From a virus, in the IMG/VR virus record IMGVR_UViG_3300027971_000160, positions 1 to 30,536 of that record: 30,536 nt of DNA, one strand, 5' to 3'. Made by a program: the position numbers and the translations under genes. A model generated the notes under the pieces. That model was not told the origin of the DNA. It saw nothing but the letters and a program-made list of their open reading frames with translations, and did not search any database. This document shows positions 1-7,913 of the stretch, piece after piece (position 1 is the stretch's first letter; each line of letters begins with the position of its first letter).

Positions 1-126
1 CCACTCTGGATTGTGGTAATGGTCGGTTTGAATTGTCACCTTGGTATTTGAATTGTCAATGTCAACACCATTCACACGAAACCAAATGTCAACGTGTTGT
101 GTTGAATCACCAGACGTTCTATAAAT
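1..126. repeat. Terminal direct repeat closing the contig into a circle
   Basis: Bases 1-126 recur at 30411-30536 with one difference that I can see: T at position 5 against G at 30415. An overlap of this length at both ends of a phage contig is what an assembler produces from a circular or circularly permuted molecule. The minus-strand reading frame crosses the join intact, which supports true continuity. The unique genome length would be about 30410 bases. It is less likely to be a biological terminal repeat, because it lies inside a coding region, but sequence alone cannot exclude that. Confidence 0.9.
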
Positions 127-441
127 TTGCGCGCTGAATTGAACATTGTAAATGCCGTCTTGTTCAACAACCATTTTTGTTCCTTCATCAATTGAAACAT
201 TCTTTTCCGTTATCGTTTCTCTCATTCGCATAGGTGTCGGTGTGTTGGCTCTTGTTGTTTGTGTGTTCAAATCAATGAATGCTCCGAATGCATTCGGTGG
301 CTTGACCGATTCCATGACTTCAAGTCCAGTCACGCTTTTCGAAATGTAACCGTCCGATGTTTCTTCAGCAATGACAAACAAATCGGTGTCGGACAACGGC
401 GCGTCCTTCGGTGTTAATTGACTAATCTTAATTTGTCCCAT
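1..441 (-). CDS. Tail/fibre-like protein with C1q/TNF-like C-terminal domain, N-terminal part (gene spans the join)
   Basis: The gene starts at the ATG at 441 and is still open at base 1. It continues in frame at 30410 and stops at 30264, giving a 195-residue protein across the circle. The N-terminus (MGQIKISQLTPKDAPLSDTD) is typical of phage tail or fibre proteins that begin with a short structural adaptor. After about residue 95 comes a beta-rich segment (VEQDGIYNVQFSAQI, then a VNG turn) resembling the jelly-roll of C1q/TNF-like domains, which in phages often form the trimeric binding tip of a fibre. It lies between the 770-residue tail protein and the tape measure. The two copies of the terminal repeat differ here at one codon: Glu in this copy, Ala in the right-hand copy. 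Receptor binding is an inference. Confidence 0.75.
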   Translation of the reverse strand, partial: MGQIKISQLTPKDAPLSDTDLFVIAEETSDGYISKSVTGLEVMESVKPPNAFGAFIDLNTQTTRANTPTPMRMRETITEKNVSIDEGTKMVVEQDGIYNVQFSAQIYRTSGDSTQHVDIWFRVNGVDIDNSNTKVTIQTDHYHNPEW

Positions 442-443
442 GT

Positions 444-2756
444 TTATTGTTCTCGTATTATTGTGTTGTTTTCTACTTCGGTTATAATTGGCGAAGGCGT
501 TGTTCCTTCCGTTTCAAATGTATCTTCGGCGGGAATACCTTCACCACCAATTAATCGAAGCAATTCGATTTGAGTTGTTTTCTCCTTGGTCGAATCGTAG
601 TCGGCAATCTTTTGAAGTCGGTAAACCACCCCGTTGATGTTGATTAAATTTCTGAATTCAAGCGTGTTGATTATTGCCGTGTCAATCTTTGCATAACAAG
701 TCAATAGCTTTCCGTAACGTGACACCAATTCTTGAATGAACGTGTTGTGATATTGAAGTAAGTTGTTATTCGTGTACACGGTCGCTGGGTAATATACAAC
801 TTGCGGAACACCGAAGTTCAAATCAAATGTCGGGTGGTCGATGTCATCCAAATGACCGACATACGGGTAAGTTGTCAGGAAGTGCGGGTTGTTGAATTCG
901 TCGTGATAACGCCATGTAGCCGAACGCATTTCACCGAGGTGAACAATAAACGCCGTCCCTTTCTTCGGAACGACCTGACCGTTTGCATTGTCATCCAAGT
1001 TGATTTGGTACGATGCGGGAATCGTCAACGATGGGTGATTTTCAACCAATGGTTTTTGACTGAATGGCAAATCGAATTTCGTTACATCCGTTGCATATTG
1101 CGACTGCGACAAAATTTGAAATTCTCCGTAGTTGTCGAAGAATTCATTTGTATATTTTCCATTCCAAAAGTCCCCGTCTTGTTTGAAATTGAAATTGTAT
1201 TCCTTCGACGCATAGTTGATGGTAGGCGTCACCTTGACTTCTTTGGAAAAATCAACCAAGGGTGTCCAATTCAACGCGTCTTGTGACGAATTGTAAAAGT
1301 CCGCAAGCGGTTCGATTTCCAAAACGGTTGCATCCGACACCGATGGTTTTATCATGAAGTTGAACATCGTGGTCAATCCCTTCAAAAATACATCCCCAGT
1401 CATGTCGGGCAAAAACGAACCAATGGCAACCGTTCCCCCTGGTTGCAATTCCTGAACCCCTTTAATGAAGTTGACATTCACACCCGTGGATTGAAGTTCA
1501 ATTGTTCGGGTCAAGTTCCCCGTGAATCCGAGCGATTGCGCTTGACGGATTTGAAGGTTCACTTGAAACGTGATGTTGTCATTGATGTAACAATTCACTT
1601 GTCTATTGTAGTTGAATGAAAACGCCATCGAATAGTTCCCGAGGATGTTGTTCGCGGTGTCCGTGTAAATCAAATCGGTTGAAATGACCACGCCATTCTT
1701 CAAAATCAAAACGTAAAATTCAGCAATAAAATACTGAAGGATTGACGCGCTGAAGGTAACATCAAGTTGATGTGTTCCGTTGTATTCAAAATTGTAAACG
1801 CCATCCGAACCCGCGTTGATGACCAATGGACTTGACGTAACGACCTGACCAATTGGGTCACTGGTAATCGTTGCATCCACAATGTCAATCGTGTTCGTGT
1901 CGTTCCAAAAACAAATCGATGACGATGGTTGCGTTGTCGTTCCGTTAATGATGAATCCTGAAGCGTTGTTGTTTTCAGTTCCGTAAACCGAATCGTTCAA
2001 CGATTGTGCTGGGGTGATAGTTGGGAACAACCCGCCATAATACGCCATTAACAATCTTTTGAATCTTTGACTTTCCAAGAATGTAGATGACCATGTGATT
2101 CCCGCGTATTCGAATAACTTCTTCAAAATTTGATAAACAAAAATTTGCGGGGGGATTTCATCGCAATCAAACTTGTCGGGTGCGGTGTGATGTCGGTAAC
2201 CGTAATCAATCAACCCGTAGTAATAACCCAAACCATCCCAATTCGTTCCCGACTTTATTGGTGTCGAAACGCCGTTCACCTGATTGAATCCCGACCACGT
2301 TTCGAATTGATTCGCCTTCGTCAACGCATGGTCGTATTCGCTGAAGTCAAGTTCGTTGATTTTTATTTTGTTCAATCGACCAATATAGTCAATCGTGTCC
2401 GATACCAAAGTAATGTCGAATGACCACACCCCATTGACCAACGTACATTCCTGAAGTTGTGCGATTCCATTGAATTCAAGAATACCATTGTTGTAATATC
2501 GTGCCGTTGCTTTGATGCTGGGGTCGAAGTCAAGGAATGCCGAATTCGTTGCGGTCGTTTCATCCGAGTAAGTCAACAAGAAAATCGAACGGAAAATTGC
2601 GCTGTTCGAATTCGTTCCAGGAATCGTGATGGTCTTCGACTTATTCCCTTTCCGTGCTGACAAATCTTTGATGTCCGAAATGTTGAACGTCAATGGAAAT
2701 GGCAACGCTTGGTCAATGTCGATTAATCGGTTGTTAATGTAAAGTTCGCCCGCCAT
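444..2756 (-). CDS. Large tail protein (770 aa), probable tail hub/baseplate component
   Basis: This long structural protein starts where the 401-residue upstream gene stops (TAATG arrangement at 2756-2758) and ends just before the fibre-like gene at 441. The N-terminus (MAGELYINNRLIDIDQALPF, then SARKGNKSKTITIPGT) is the kind seen in large virion proteins of Bacteroidetes siphoviruses. The protein is rich in Asn, Thr, Tyr and aromatic beta-type segments, with no membrane segment and no enzymatic motif that I recognise. Size and position between other tail genes suggest a hub or tail-tip protein, analogous in place to Dit/Tal proteins of other siphophages. I see no direct motif for that, so the exact role is inferred from context. 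Confidence 0.8.
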   Translation of the reverse strand: MAGELYINNRLIDIDQALPFPLTFNISDIKDLSARKGNKSKTITIPGTNSNSAIFRSIFLLTYSDETTATNSAFLDFDPSIKATARYYNNGILEFNGIAQLQECTLVNGVWSFDITLVSDTIDYIGRLNKIKINELDFSEYDHALTKANQFETWSGFNQVNGVSTPIKSGTNWDGLGYYYGLIDYGYRHHTAPDKFDCDEIPPQIFVYQILKKLFEYAGITWSSTFLESQRFKRLLMAYYGGLFPTITPAQSLNDSVYGTENNNASGFIINGTTTQPSSSICFWNDTNTIDIVDATITSDPIGQVVTSSPLVINAGSDGVYNFEYNGTHQLDVTFSASILQYFIAEFYVLILKNGVVISTDLIYTDTANNILGNYSMAFSFNYNRQVNCYINDNITFQVNLQIRQAQSLGFTGNLTRTIELQSTGVNVNFIKGVQELQPGGTVAIGSFLPDMTGDVFLKGLTTMFNFMIKPSVSDATVLEIEPLADFYNSSQDALNWTPLVDFSKEVKVTPTINYASKEYNFNFKQDGDFWNGKYTNEFFDNYGEFQILSQSQYATDVTKFDLPFSQKPLVENHPSLTIPASYQINLDDNANGQVVPKKGTAFIVHLGEMRSATWRYHDEFNNPHFLTTYPYVGHLDDIDHPTFDLNFGVPQVVYYPATVYTNNNLLQYHNTFIQELVSRYGKLLTCYAKIDTAIINTLEFRNLININGVVYRLQKIADYDSTKEKTTQIELLRLIGGEGIPAEDTFETEGTTPSPIITEVENNTIIREQ

Positions 2757-3961
2757 TAAGTCAGTTGTGAATTGTATGAATAAGTTCTTTCGATGTTGAC
2801 GGTTTCACGAATCAACCCATCAACGCGTCGTTGTTTTTGAATCGATGAATTGTTCGTGACCTTCACTGGTTCGAACGCACCTGGGGTGACTTCAAGGTAA
2901 ACCTTTGGTGATTCGTACAAATCACGAACCAACCAATTTTGAACCTCGGGTGAAATCCAATCGGAATTCAAAACAAGGGTGTCGGTGGTGTACTTATTGT
3001 AAACCATTTGTTCACCCGAATAAAGAGAATAGTTCCAATTCGTTCCATCCCATCGACCACGTTCACGTTGATAGTCATTCATTTGAATGTTGCTCGAATC
3101 AATCGACACAAGCGTGAATGTGAAGGAATCCCAACCGCCCAACTTGTTCAACCAGTGAAGTCGGCGTGTTTCGTATCGATGACATTCGGTGTCCATGTAA
3201 AATATAAATGCTTCGGTGAATCCTGAATTCGTTCCCGTGTCAAGACCTTGAACTAAAATTTTATAGCACCCACAATTTTGGAAATCGAGCGCGGTCACGG
3301 TCGTGTTGGCAATCAAGTTTTGCGGGGATGCGTCAATCACCACCACGCGGTTGAACGACAAGGTTGTCGAATAACTTGTAATTAATGTTCCTCCTATTGT
3401 GTACAAATCTAAATAAAACGTGATGCCAGGATTCGAGTTCGTCAAGAATGTCAGGAACGCCGATTCGTAAAGTCCGACAAAATACTTATTCGCCCGTGGA
3501 AAATCCGTCAAGAATTTTATGTTCCCTGAATTCGGATTCGCTCTTGAAACCATCCAATCCAAATAATCGTAATTGATAAAGTCGGGGTGACGAAGCGAAG
3601 CATTCCATCCGACCGATGCCGACCCAGTCGCAAAGACACCCGACAACGCGGGCGGTGTTCCGTACCTTTCGTAAACACGAATGTTTACAAACGCGAACGC
3701 GGGGTCGTAGTAAGTTAGCAACGCGCCCGTTGTCACCATCTCGCTTGTAAGTAAACAACGAAGGTCACCGCTTGCGTCAAACTTCGCGTAATTGGAAACT
3801 TCATTGAACACCTGATGTGTCGAAACCAATGAACCGTCGACGTAAAGTTCAACAATAAAGCTGAAGTTCGGTTGCGCCGTTTGGTCACTGGAGAAAGTCC
3901 AAATGTACGGGTTCACCGCTGGTTGAAATCGTTGTGGTTGTTGGTGTATAGTTACTGCCAT
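2756..3961 (-). CDS. Virion structural protein (401 aa), tail module
   Basis: The 401-residue protein overlaps the HK97 gp10-like gene upstream by 10 bases and touches the 770-residue tail gene downstream. It is beta-rich (repeated V-x-I-Y and T-x-L type strands), contains CGCY and a later conserved-looking segment rich in Trp and Arg (MDTECHRYETRRLHWLNKLG, about residues 256-275). That Cys/Trp/Asn-Lys-Leu-Gly segment resembles a motif I associate with structural proteins of Bacteroidetes phages, but I cannot name the family. No enzymatic motif is visible. Placement suggests a tail tube, distal tail or hub component. Confidence 0.75.
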   Translation of the reverse strand: MAVTIHQQPQRFQPAVNPYIWTFSSDQTAQPNFSFIVELYVDGSLVSTHQVFNEVSNYAKFDASGDLRCLLTSEMVTTGALLTYYDPAFAFVNIRVYERYGTPPALSGVFATGSASVGWNASLRHPDFINYDYLDWMVSRANPNSGNIKFLTDFPRANKYFVGLYESAFLTFLTNSNPGITFYLDLYTIGGTLITSYSTTLSFNRVVVIDASPQNLIANTTVTALDFQNCGCYKILVQGLDTGTNSGFTEAFIFYMDTECHRYETRRLHWLNKLGGWDSFTFTLVSIDSSNIQMNDYQRERGRWDGTNWNYSLYSGEQMVYNKYTTDTLVLNSDWISPEVQNWLVRDLYESPKVYLEVTPGAFEPVKVTNNSSIQKQRRVDGLIRETVNIERTYSYNSQLT

Positions 3962-4479
3962 TCTTTTGTAGTTTTTTCAAAATTAACGGCGAAGGTCAAT
4001 CCCGTCACCGTTGCTAAATCTTTCGCAATTCTTTCGAGAACTTCTTCGGTAATGACATTGTCCACGATTCGTCGCGGTTTCAATCCATGTTGTTTTATCG
4101 AAGATGCAATCGCGAACGCGTGTTCCAAATCAACACCCGCCCATTCACCAATCGCTTTCGCCATGTTCCCCGAAACGAATGGGGTGCGGAATGAATACGA
4201 ACTGCCCTGGTTGTTTGTCCCCACCGCGTTCACCCCTTCGTCCATGAACTTGAAGTAAAAGTCCGCTTGAATTTCAAACGACAACGCACCCGTGGGAAAG
4301 TAGACAACCGATTGCGCTAACGCACCCGTGTGGTTGACCTTTTCTTTCACATAACTTCGAAGGTCGGCGGTGACTTGATTCCCAACATCAAGAATAAACT
4401 TTTCGTAAACATTCGCGGGTTCACTCGCTTCACTAACCGAAATCCCAAATGATTCAAGAAAATCGAATTCGTCAGCCAT
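3952..4479 (-). CDS. HK97 gp10-like head-tail joining/tail completion protein
   Basis: The 175-residue protein has a helical N-terminus, a central NHTGALAQSV motif and a segment ending in FKFMDEGVNAVG, followed by SYSFRTPFVSGNMAKAIGEW. The T-G-x-L-x-x-S-V then Y-x-x-F/Y-M-D-x-G-x-x pattern is characteristic of the HK97 gp10 family (minor tail or tail-completion proteins). Its start lies inside the end of the frameshifted tail-chaperone reading frame, which stops at 4472, so the two are translationally linked. Its downstream neighbours are tail proteins. Confidence 0.75.
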   Translation of the reverse strand: MADEFDFLESFGISVSEASEPANVYEKFILDVGNQVTADLRSYVKEKVNHTGALAQSVVYFPTGALSFEIQADFYFKFMDEGVNAVGTNNQGSSYSFRTPFVSGNMAKAIGEWAGVDLEHAFAIASSIKQHGLKPRRIVDNVITEEVLERIAKDLATVTGLTFAVNFEKTTKEWQ

Positions 4480-4735
4480 GCTTACTTAGTATGTATTTTT
4501 GTTCGTCATCTAATTTGAAGTAGTTCAACCAAAATAAAGTTTTTATGTAAGGTTGTCGTGTGATTCCGTCAACAGTTGTTCCAAGGTCTTTTGCGAGCCG
4601 AAGGAGTAATCTTGTCCATACGAACCAGTCATCATCTTTAATTGTTGATTTATTGTCTTCTGTTCCATCATCATCCGAATCATCTGAATCCCCAAGATAG
4701 CGTTCTTCCTCTTTTCGTAATCGCGCAAAAAAAAA
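4472..4735 (-). CDS. -1 frameshift extension of the tail assembly chaperone (long form about 261 aa)
   Basis: From the T9 run at 4735-4727 the -1 frame is open to a TGA at 4474-4472. The extension begins ARLRKEEERYLGDSDDSDDD, an acidic linker. It continues with a helical domain containing DDWFVWTRLLLRLAKDLG and ends in LFWLNYFKLDDEQKYIL plus SKHG. This Trp/Leu/Tyr-rich helical end is far too protein-like to be a chance frame, and resembles the T part of G-T type chaperones, which recruits the tape measure. It fills the apparent 63-base gap between 4543 and 4479 and ends inside the next gene's start codon region. No separate start codon is needed: slippage of T-TTT-TTT joins it to codons 1-176 of the 237-residue protein. 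The dual product is predicted, not measured. Confidence 0.72.
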   Translation of the reverse strand, partial: FFFARLRKEEERYLGDSDDSDDDGTEDNKSTIKDDDWFVWTRLLLRLAKDLGTTVDGITRQPYIKTLFWLNYFKLDDEQKYILSKHG

Positions 4736-5256
4736 CCGAAGAAGTCCAAGAATTCTTTGCCGTCGAAATTCTCCTTGAAAATTTTATATCTCTTTTCATT
4801 TGGGTTGATGACCTTTCCCCTTGCGTCTTCCTGACAATAAAGCATCCCTTCTTCGACATAGCAAATCGCAATCGCTTTAACGGGATCGGATGCGATGTCT
4901 TCAATAAGTTTCAAATCAATGATTTGACCCGTTTCGATTGCTCGAATGTCGGTGTCAAAAACATAGTTCACGCCGTCGATGGTCACCTTTCCTTTGGGTT
5001 CTTCGTAATTGTATTTTGACAACATTTCAAATAACGCGTTGCTTGATTTGTTGATGTCATCGATGCAACCCCGTTTGATTTCCTTCACTGGGACATCCGA
5101 AAAGATGGAAAGGATTTGACACCTGAATTCAATCATTCCAAGCAAATCTTCTTCGCTTATGTCCTTAATGTTTTCCGTAATCAACAACCATTTTGCCAAT
5201 TGGTCAGGTCGGCAATCGCTGACCGAAGACGGTAGTTTTATTGTAATGTTTTTCAT
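4543..5256 (-). CDS. Tail assembly chaperone-like protein, zero-frame product (237 aa)
   Basis: The zero-frame product starts at 5256 (overlapping the terminase stop by 4 bases) and ends at 4543. The sequence is helical and acidic, with a phenylalanine-rich stretch (LDFFGFF) encoded over a run of nine T residues (minus strand 4735-4727). In siphophages the gene ahead of the tail proteins makes a short chaperone and, by -1 slippage, a longer one (lambda gpG/gpGT model). The T9 run is phased as T-TTT-TTT in the zero frame, the canonical arrangement, and the -1 frame stays open to 4472. Unlike lambda G, the zero frame runs some 60 codons past the slip site, so two different C-termini are encoded over the same DNA. 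Confidence 0.7.
   Translation of the reverse strand: MKNITIKLPSSVSDCRPDQLAKWLLITENIKDISEEDLLGMIEFRCQILSIFSDVPVKEIKRGCIDDINKSSNALFEMLSKYNYEEPKGKVTIDGVNYVFDTDIRAIETGQIIDLKLIEDIASDPVKAIAICYVEEGMLYCQEDARGKVINPNEKRYKIFKENFDGKEFLDFFGFFLRDYEKRKNAILGIQMIRMMMEQKTINQQLKMMTGSYGQDYSFGSQKTLEQLLTESHDNLT
4727..4735 (-). promoter_or_regulatory. T9 slippery site for -1 ribosomal frameshifting
   Basis: The plus strand shows nine A residues, so the mRNA carries U9. In the zero frame the codons read GGT TTT TTT TTG, which places a perfect X-XXY-YYZ heptamer (T-TTT-TTT) at 4735-4729. Slipping back one base enters the long open -1 frame. I did not identify a definite downstream pseudoknot. A run of nine identical bases could also give transcriptional slippage. 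Confidence 0.65.
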
Positions 5257-6455
5257 AATCGTAAGGATTGATATTTCCCTTTGTGTTTGTTCGCTTTAAT
5301 CGAATGCCATGCCAACGCCAACGACATGACCCCATCGTCATGCATCCCCACTGGTGCGCTATATTGAACACCTCGGGTGTTTGGATTGTAAATATAAGTA
5401 AAACTTTCGAGTTCATCAACCAACCAACCCACGTCGTTGATTCCGATGGTTCGTTGTTCGAATGCCAACGCAAGGTCTTCAATCAATATCGGTTTCGATT
5501 TGGATGTGGTCACGAATGGAACAACCTTGGTCGGATGCATTTTGTGAAGCATTTCGTAAAACACGTCACCTTGGTTGTTGACTTCGACCGTGGTGATTAC
5601 ATTGTACTTACGAATCAAGTCAGCCACCTTGTCAATGATTCGCGACCAATCGTCGTGACGCCATCTTTCAACGTGAACCATTTTGCCTTGTTCATTCAGG
5701 ATGGTCAACACCGTGTAATCGTCAGCGCGTCCGATGTCAAGACCTCCGTAAGTTCGCGACGTGCGTTCCCCTTTACCGATGCTTTGACGAACATCCTTGA
5801 ACAACCCGCTCGCATTGTCGATAAATTCCGCAAGGTATTCTTGACGGTAAATGTGGTCGGGCAATGAGCGTTTCCTTTCTTCAAGTTCCTTCGGGTGAAT
5901 CATGGGGTTGTCGTACGAAGTAAAATGAAAGTAACGGTAACGGTCATCGTAGTTCGGTTGCATACATACGCGGTGAAAATGATTCTTTCCTTTCGGCGTT
6001 GAAATGAAGATGACCTTCTTTCCCTTGACCATGACCGTCGCGGACAAAACTTCATCCCACAATTCTCCACGGGTAAACGCGAATTCATCAATCACCATGT
6101 AGTCGAATGTATTTCCCCGAATGTTGTCAGGTCTTTCCCCTGAAAAGAATTCGATGGATGAACCGAACCCAGTGACCAACAAGTCCGACTTATTGAATTC
6201 GAACAACCCCGACTTCGCGACGGCGCGTTCAAGTTCCGCGAATACCTTCTTGCCTTGTTTGTACACGGGCGTGACCCATGCAATTTTGCAACCCTTGTCA
6301 TTGATTGCCCAATAAAGTAGTTGGTTGATTCCGAGTAATGTCTTTCCGAATTGCCGTCCGATGTTTAATGCAAAATACTTTTCGCTCCCATGGTTGATGG
6401 CGTTATGAATCTCGAGTTGCTTGACGTGTGGTTTGTAACCCTTAATCGTTGACAT
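5253..6455 (-). CDS. terL: Terminase large subunit (ATPase and packaging nuclease)
   Basis: The 400-residue protein is the DNA packaging motor. Visible motifs from the chosen ATG at 6455 are Walker A GRQFGKT (33-39), Walker B YMVIDE (119-124) and a coupling-type motif ISTPKGKNH (151-159). The C-terminal RNase H-like nuclease has GGLDIGRADDYT with acidic D240, EVNNQGD near 291-297, and MHDDGVMSLALAW with D373/D374. The frame is open further upstream to 6563, but starting there would overlap the small subunit by over 120 bases. The ATG at 6455 gives a 14-base overlap and begins just ahead of the family's N-terminal adenine-binding region, so I chose it. It lies directly after the small subunit and before the tail chaperone. 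Confidence 0.95.
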   Translation of the reverse strand: MSTIKGYKPHVKQLEIHNAINHGSEKYFALNIGRQFGKTLLGINQLLYWAINDKGCKIAWVTPVYKQGKKVFAELERAVAKSGLFEFNKSDLLVTGFGSSIEFFSGERPDNIRGNTFDYMVIDEFAFTRGELWDEVLSATVMVKGKKVIFISTPKGKNHFHRVCMQPNYDDRYRYFHFTSYDNPMIHPKELEERKRSLPDHIYRQEYLAEFIDNASGLFKDVRQSIGKGERTSRTYGGLDIGRADDYTVLTILNEQGKMVHVERWRHDDWSRIIDKVADLIRKYNVITTVEVNNQGDVFYEMLHKMHPTKVVPFVTTSKSKPILIEDLALAFEQRTIGINDVGWLVDELESFTYIYNPNTRGVQYSAPVGMHDDGVMSLALAWHSIKANKHKGKYQSLRL

Positions 6456-6849
6456 CGAAATCGAATCTTTCAACCGTTCGGGTTTCGACTTGTTGGCGGT
6501 CGTGCATCCCAAGTTTGTTCTTCGCATAGAAAATCCCCTTGCCTTCGTTCGCGACGATGTCACGCGCCAATGAGTTGAACAAATCGTCTATTCCTTTTAT
6601 AGTGTCAAACAATGGATGTGATTCGTCTTTCATCGCAATGTACCAATTCCCCCTGGTATAGAAATCAAAGTGTTCCCTTCGAAGCCAGTGAAGAAGAAAA
6701 TAAGACACGGTCGGAATGTGACGTTCCTTGACTTGCTTCACCCCTGAATTCGTGGCAATCTCTTTTGTCGAAGCGATGCAATAATCACAATAGCGATAAG
6801 CCATTTCAAGAAGTTCATCCTTATCAATGTTTTTGTGTTTGTTTGCCAT
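6442..6849 (-). CDS. terS: Terminase small subunit
   Basis: The 135-residue protein lies immediately upstream of, and overlaps, the large terminase. The N-terminus (DELLEMAYRYCDYCIASTKE) is helical, as in DNA-recognition domains of small subunits. The centre is aromatic (YFLLHWLRREHFDFYTRGNW), followed by a helical oligomerisation-type segment (LFNSLARDIVANEGKGIFYA) and the NKLGMHDRQQVET tail, which resembles the end of other small terminases that describe a 'K-x-x-gy-x-d-k' motif. Its job would be to recognise the packaging site and hand DNA to the large subunit. Confidence rests on both sequence pattern and position. Confidence 0.8.
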   Translation of the reverse strand: MANKHKNIDKDELLEMAYRYCDYCIASTKEIATNSGVKQVKERHIPTVSYFLLHWLRREHFDFYTRGNWYIAMKDESHPLFDTIKGIDDLFNSLARDIVANEGKGIFYAKNKLGMHDRQQVETRTVERFDFDVND

Positions 6850-6877
6850 ATGAATATAAGTTCCCCCTTTATTATGT

Positions 6878-7297
6878 TTACTTGTTCGAAAATAACCTAC
6901 CTATTGAACCAAGTAAATCAATCACGTCTTTGTTGTTATCGTAATGAATTGAAATGTTCAGTTCCTTAATCTTTTCGACCTTCGCTTTATTTGACCCAGT
7001 CGCAATGATGTGACTTCGGTCGATTCCTTCGAACTTGATTCCTGAATCACTTCTTCGCGCCGTAATGATATAAACCTCCGCGCCCTTGTCGATGAATGAT
7101 TGAATTAATTCTTTTCCTTTCTTTGTCGACCCCGTTCCGTCCCAATCAAATGAAACGCGTTCGGGTGCGAATTGCATCACACACACGGCGTATCTTTGAG
7201 ATTCTTCAGGATATTCGCTTTTCATCTTTTCGTCGGACATACAACGCGTGATGAAATCATTTTCAGCTTCATTTGGTGTTGGTTTTGGTATAGGCAT
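6878..7297 (-). CDS. HAD-like phosphatase with an N-terminal phage head-protein-type domain
   Basis: The 139-residue protein joins two parts. Residues 1-42 (EAENDFITRCMSDEKMKSEY, then QRYAVC) resemble the short Cys-containing domain found at the N-terminus of many capsid-associated proteins in Bacteroidetes phages and prophages. Residues 48-130 look like a small HAD hydrolase: FDWDGT (nucleophile D51, acid D53), VYIITAR (T79), Lys104/106 as the motif III lysine, and HYDNNKDVID (D120, D124) as motif IV. HAD members of this type are often nucleotidases or polynucleotide phosphatases. It overlaps the glycosyltransferase upstream and precedes the terminase genes. The substrate is unknown. Confidence 0.75.
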   Translation of the reverse strand: MPIPKPTPNEAENDFITRCMSDEKMKSEYPEESQRYAVCVMQFAPERVSFDWDGTGSTKKGKELIQSFIDKGAEVYIITARRSDSGIKFEGIDRSHIIATGSNKAKVEKIKELNISIHYDNNKDVIDLLGSIGRLFSNK

Positions 7298-7913
7298 AAA
7301 ATTGTAGATTTTTGAATTTATTAAATTGTGTCATTCCTTCACCATCCTTGATGTCGACCAACATCAATCCGTTTTCCTTCAGCGATGTAACGTGGATTTT
7401 CGCCTTTGCTCGTTTGACTTTATTCCATGAAATTTTGTCAAGTCCCCGATCCCGTGCGGTGTCAAATAAATTGTAATTGATTCGCTCCAAAAACGTCTTC
7501 GTGTAAACTTTCCCCGCACCCGCTGGTTCACCGATTCGGTTATTGGTGTAACCTTTCCAGTAATGAAGTTCGTTGTTATGCTGAAAGTAAATGTCTTTGA
7601 ATCCAATCATGTCGAAGTCAGGAATGGTTCGTTCAACGTAATCGATGAATGCTTCGTCAATGTAGTCATCCGAACCGAGTAAAACCACCGCATCGAAATC
7701 GATTTGTTCAAGCGTACGAATTGCCATGTTCCATTTGTACGACAACGGATTGTTTCTATATTTCGCCATGGCGAAGATGTCCTGACCTTCGAGGAACTTT
7801 CCATCGGCTTCGGTCGTGTAGATGTAAACCTTGTCGATGAATGGCATTCGGTCGATGCATTTCTTTACCGTGGCGTGTCGACCATGCATTGCGCTAACCG
7901 TTATTATTTTCAT
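7269..7913 (-). CDS. GT-A-type glycosyltransferase-like protein
   Basis: The 214-residue protein has an N-terminal Rossmann-like strand (MKIITVSAMHGRHATVKKCI), a second strand (KVYIYTTEADGKF) and a metal-binding-type motif VVLLGSDDYIDE (SDD at 81-83). This order fits a GT-A nucleotide-sugar transferase. Further residues include an EPAGAGKVYTK loop and an acidic/aromatic end. It lies three genes from a hexapeptide acyltransferase, next to a HAD phosphatase, in what looks like an accessory block before the terminase. A plausible role is modification of host surface glycan or of phage proteins or DNA; the acceptor cannot be told from sequence. Confidence 0.75.
   Translation of the reverse strand: MKIITVSAMHGRHATVKKCIDRMPFIDKVYIYTTEADGKFLEGQDIFAMAKYRNNPLSYKWNMAIRTLEQIDFDAVVLLGSDDYIDEAFIDYVERTIPDFDMIGFKDIYFQHNNELHYWKGYTNNRIGEPAGAGKVYTKTFLERINYNLFDTARDRGLDKISWNKVKRAKAKIHVTSLKENGLMLVDIKDGEGMTQFNKFKNLQFYAYTKTNTK

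Noticed and set aside
801-1286. 161-codon plus-strand frame opposite the large tail gene
   Set aside because: It is Arg/Val/Cys-rich, has no recognisable motif and lies completely inside a well-supported gene.
5268-5867. 199-codon plus-strand frame opposite the large terminase
   Set aside because: The terminase motifs are unambiguous on the other strand.
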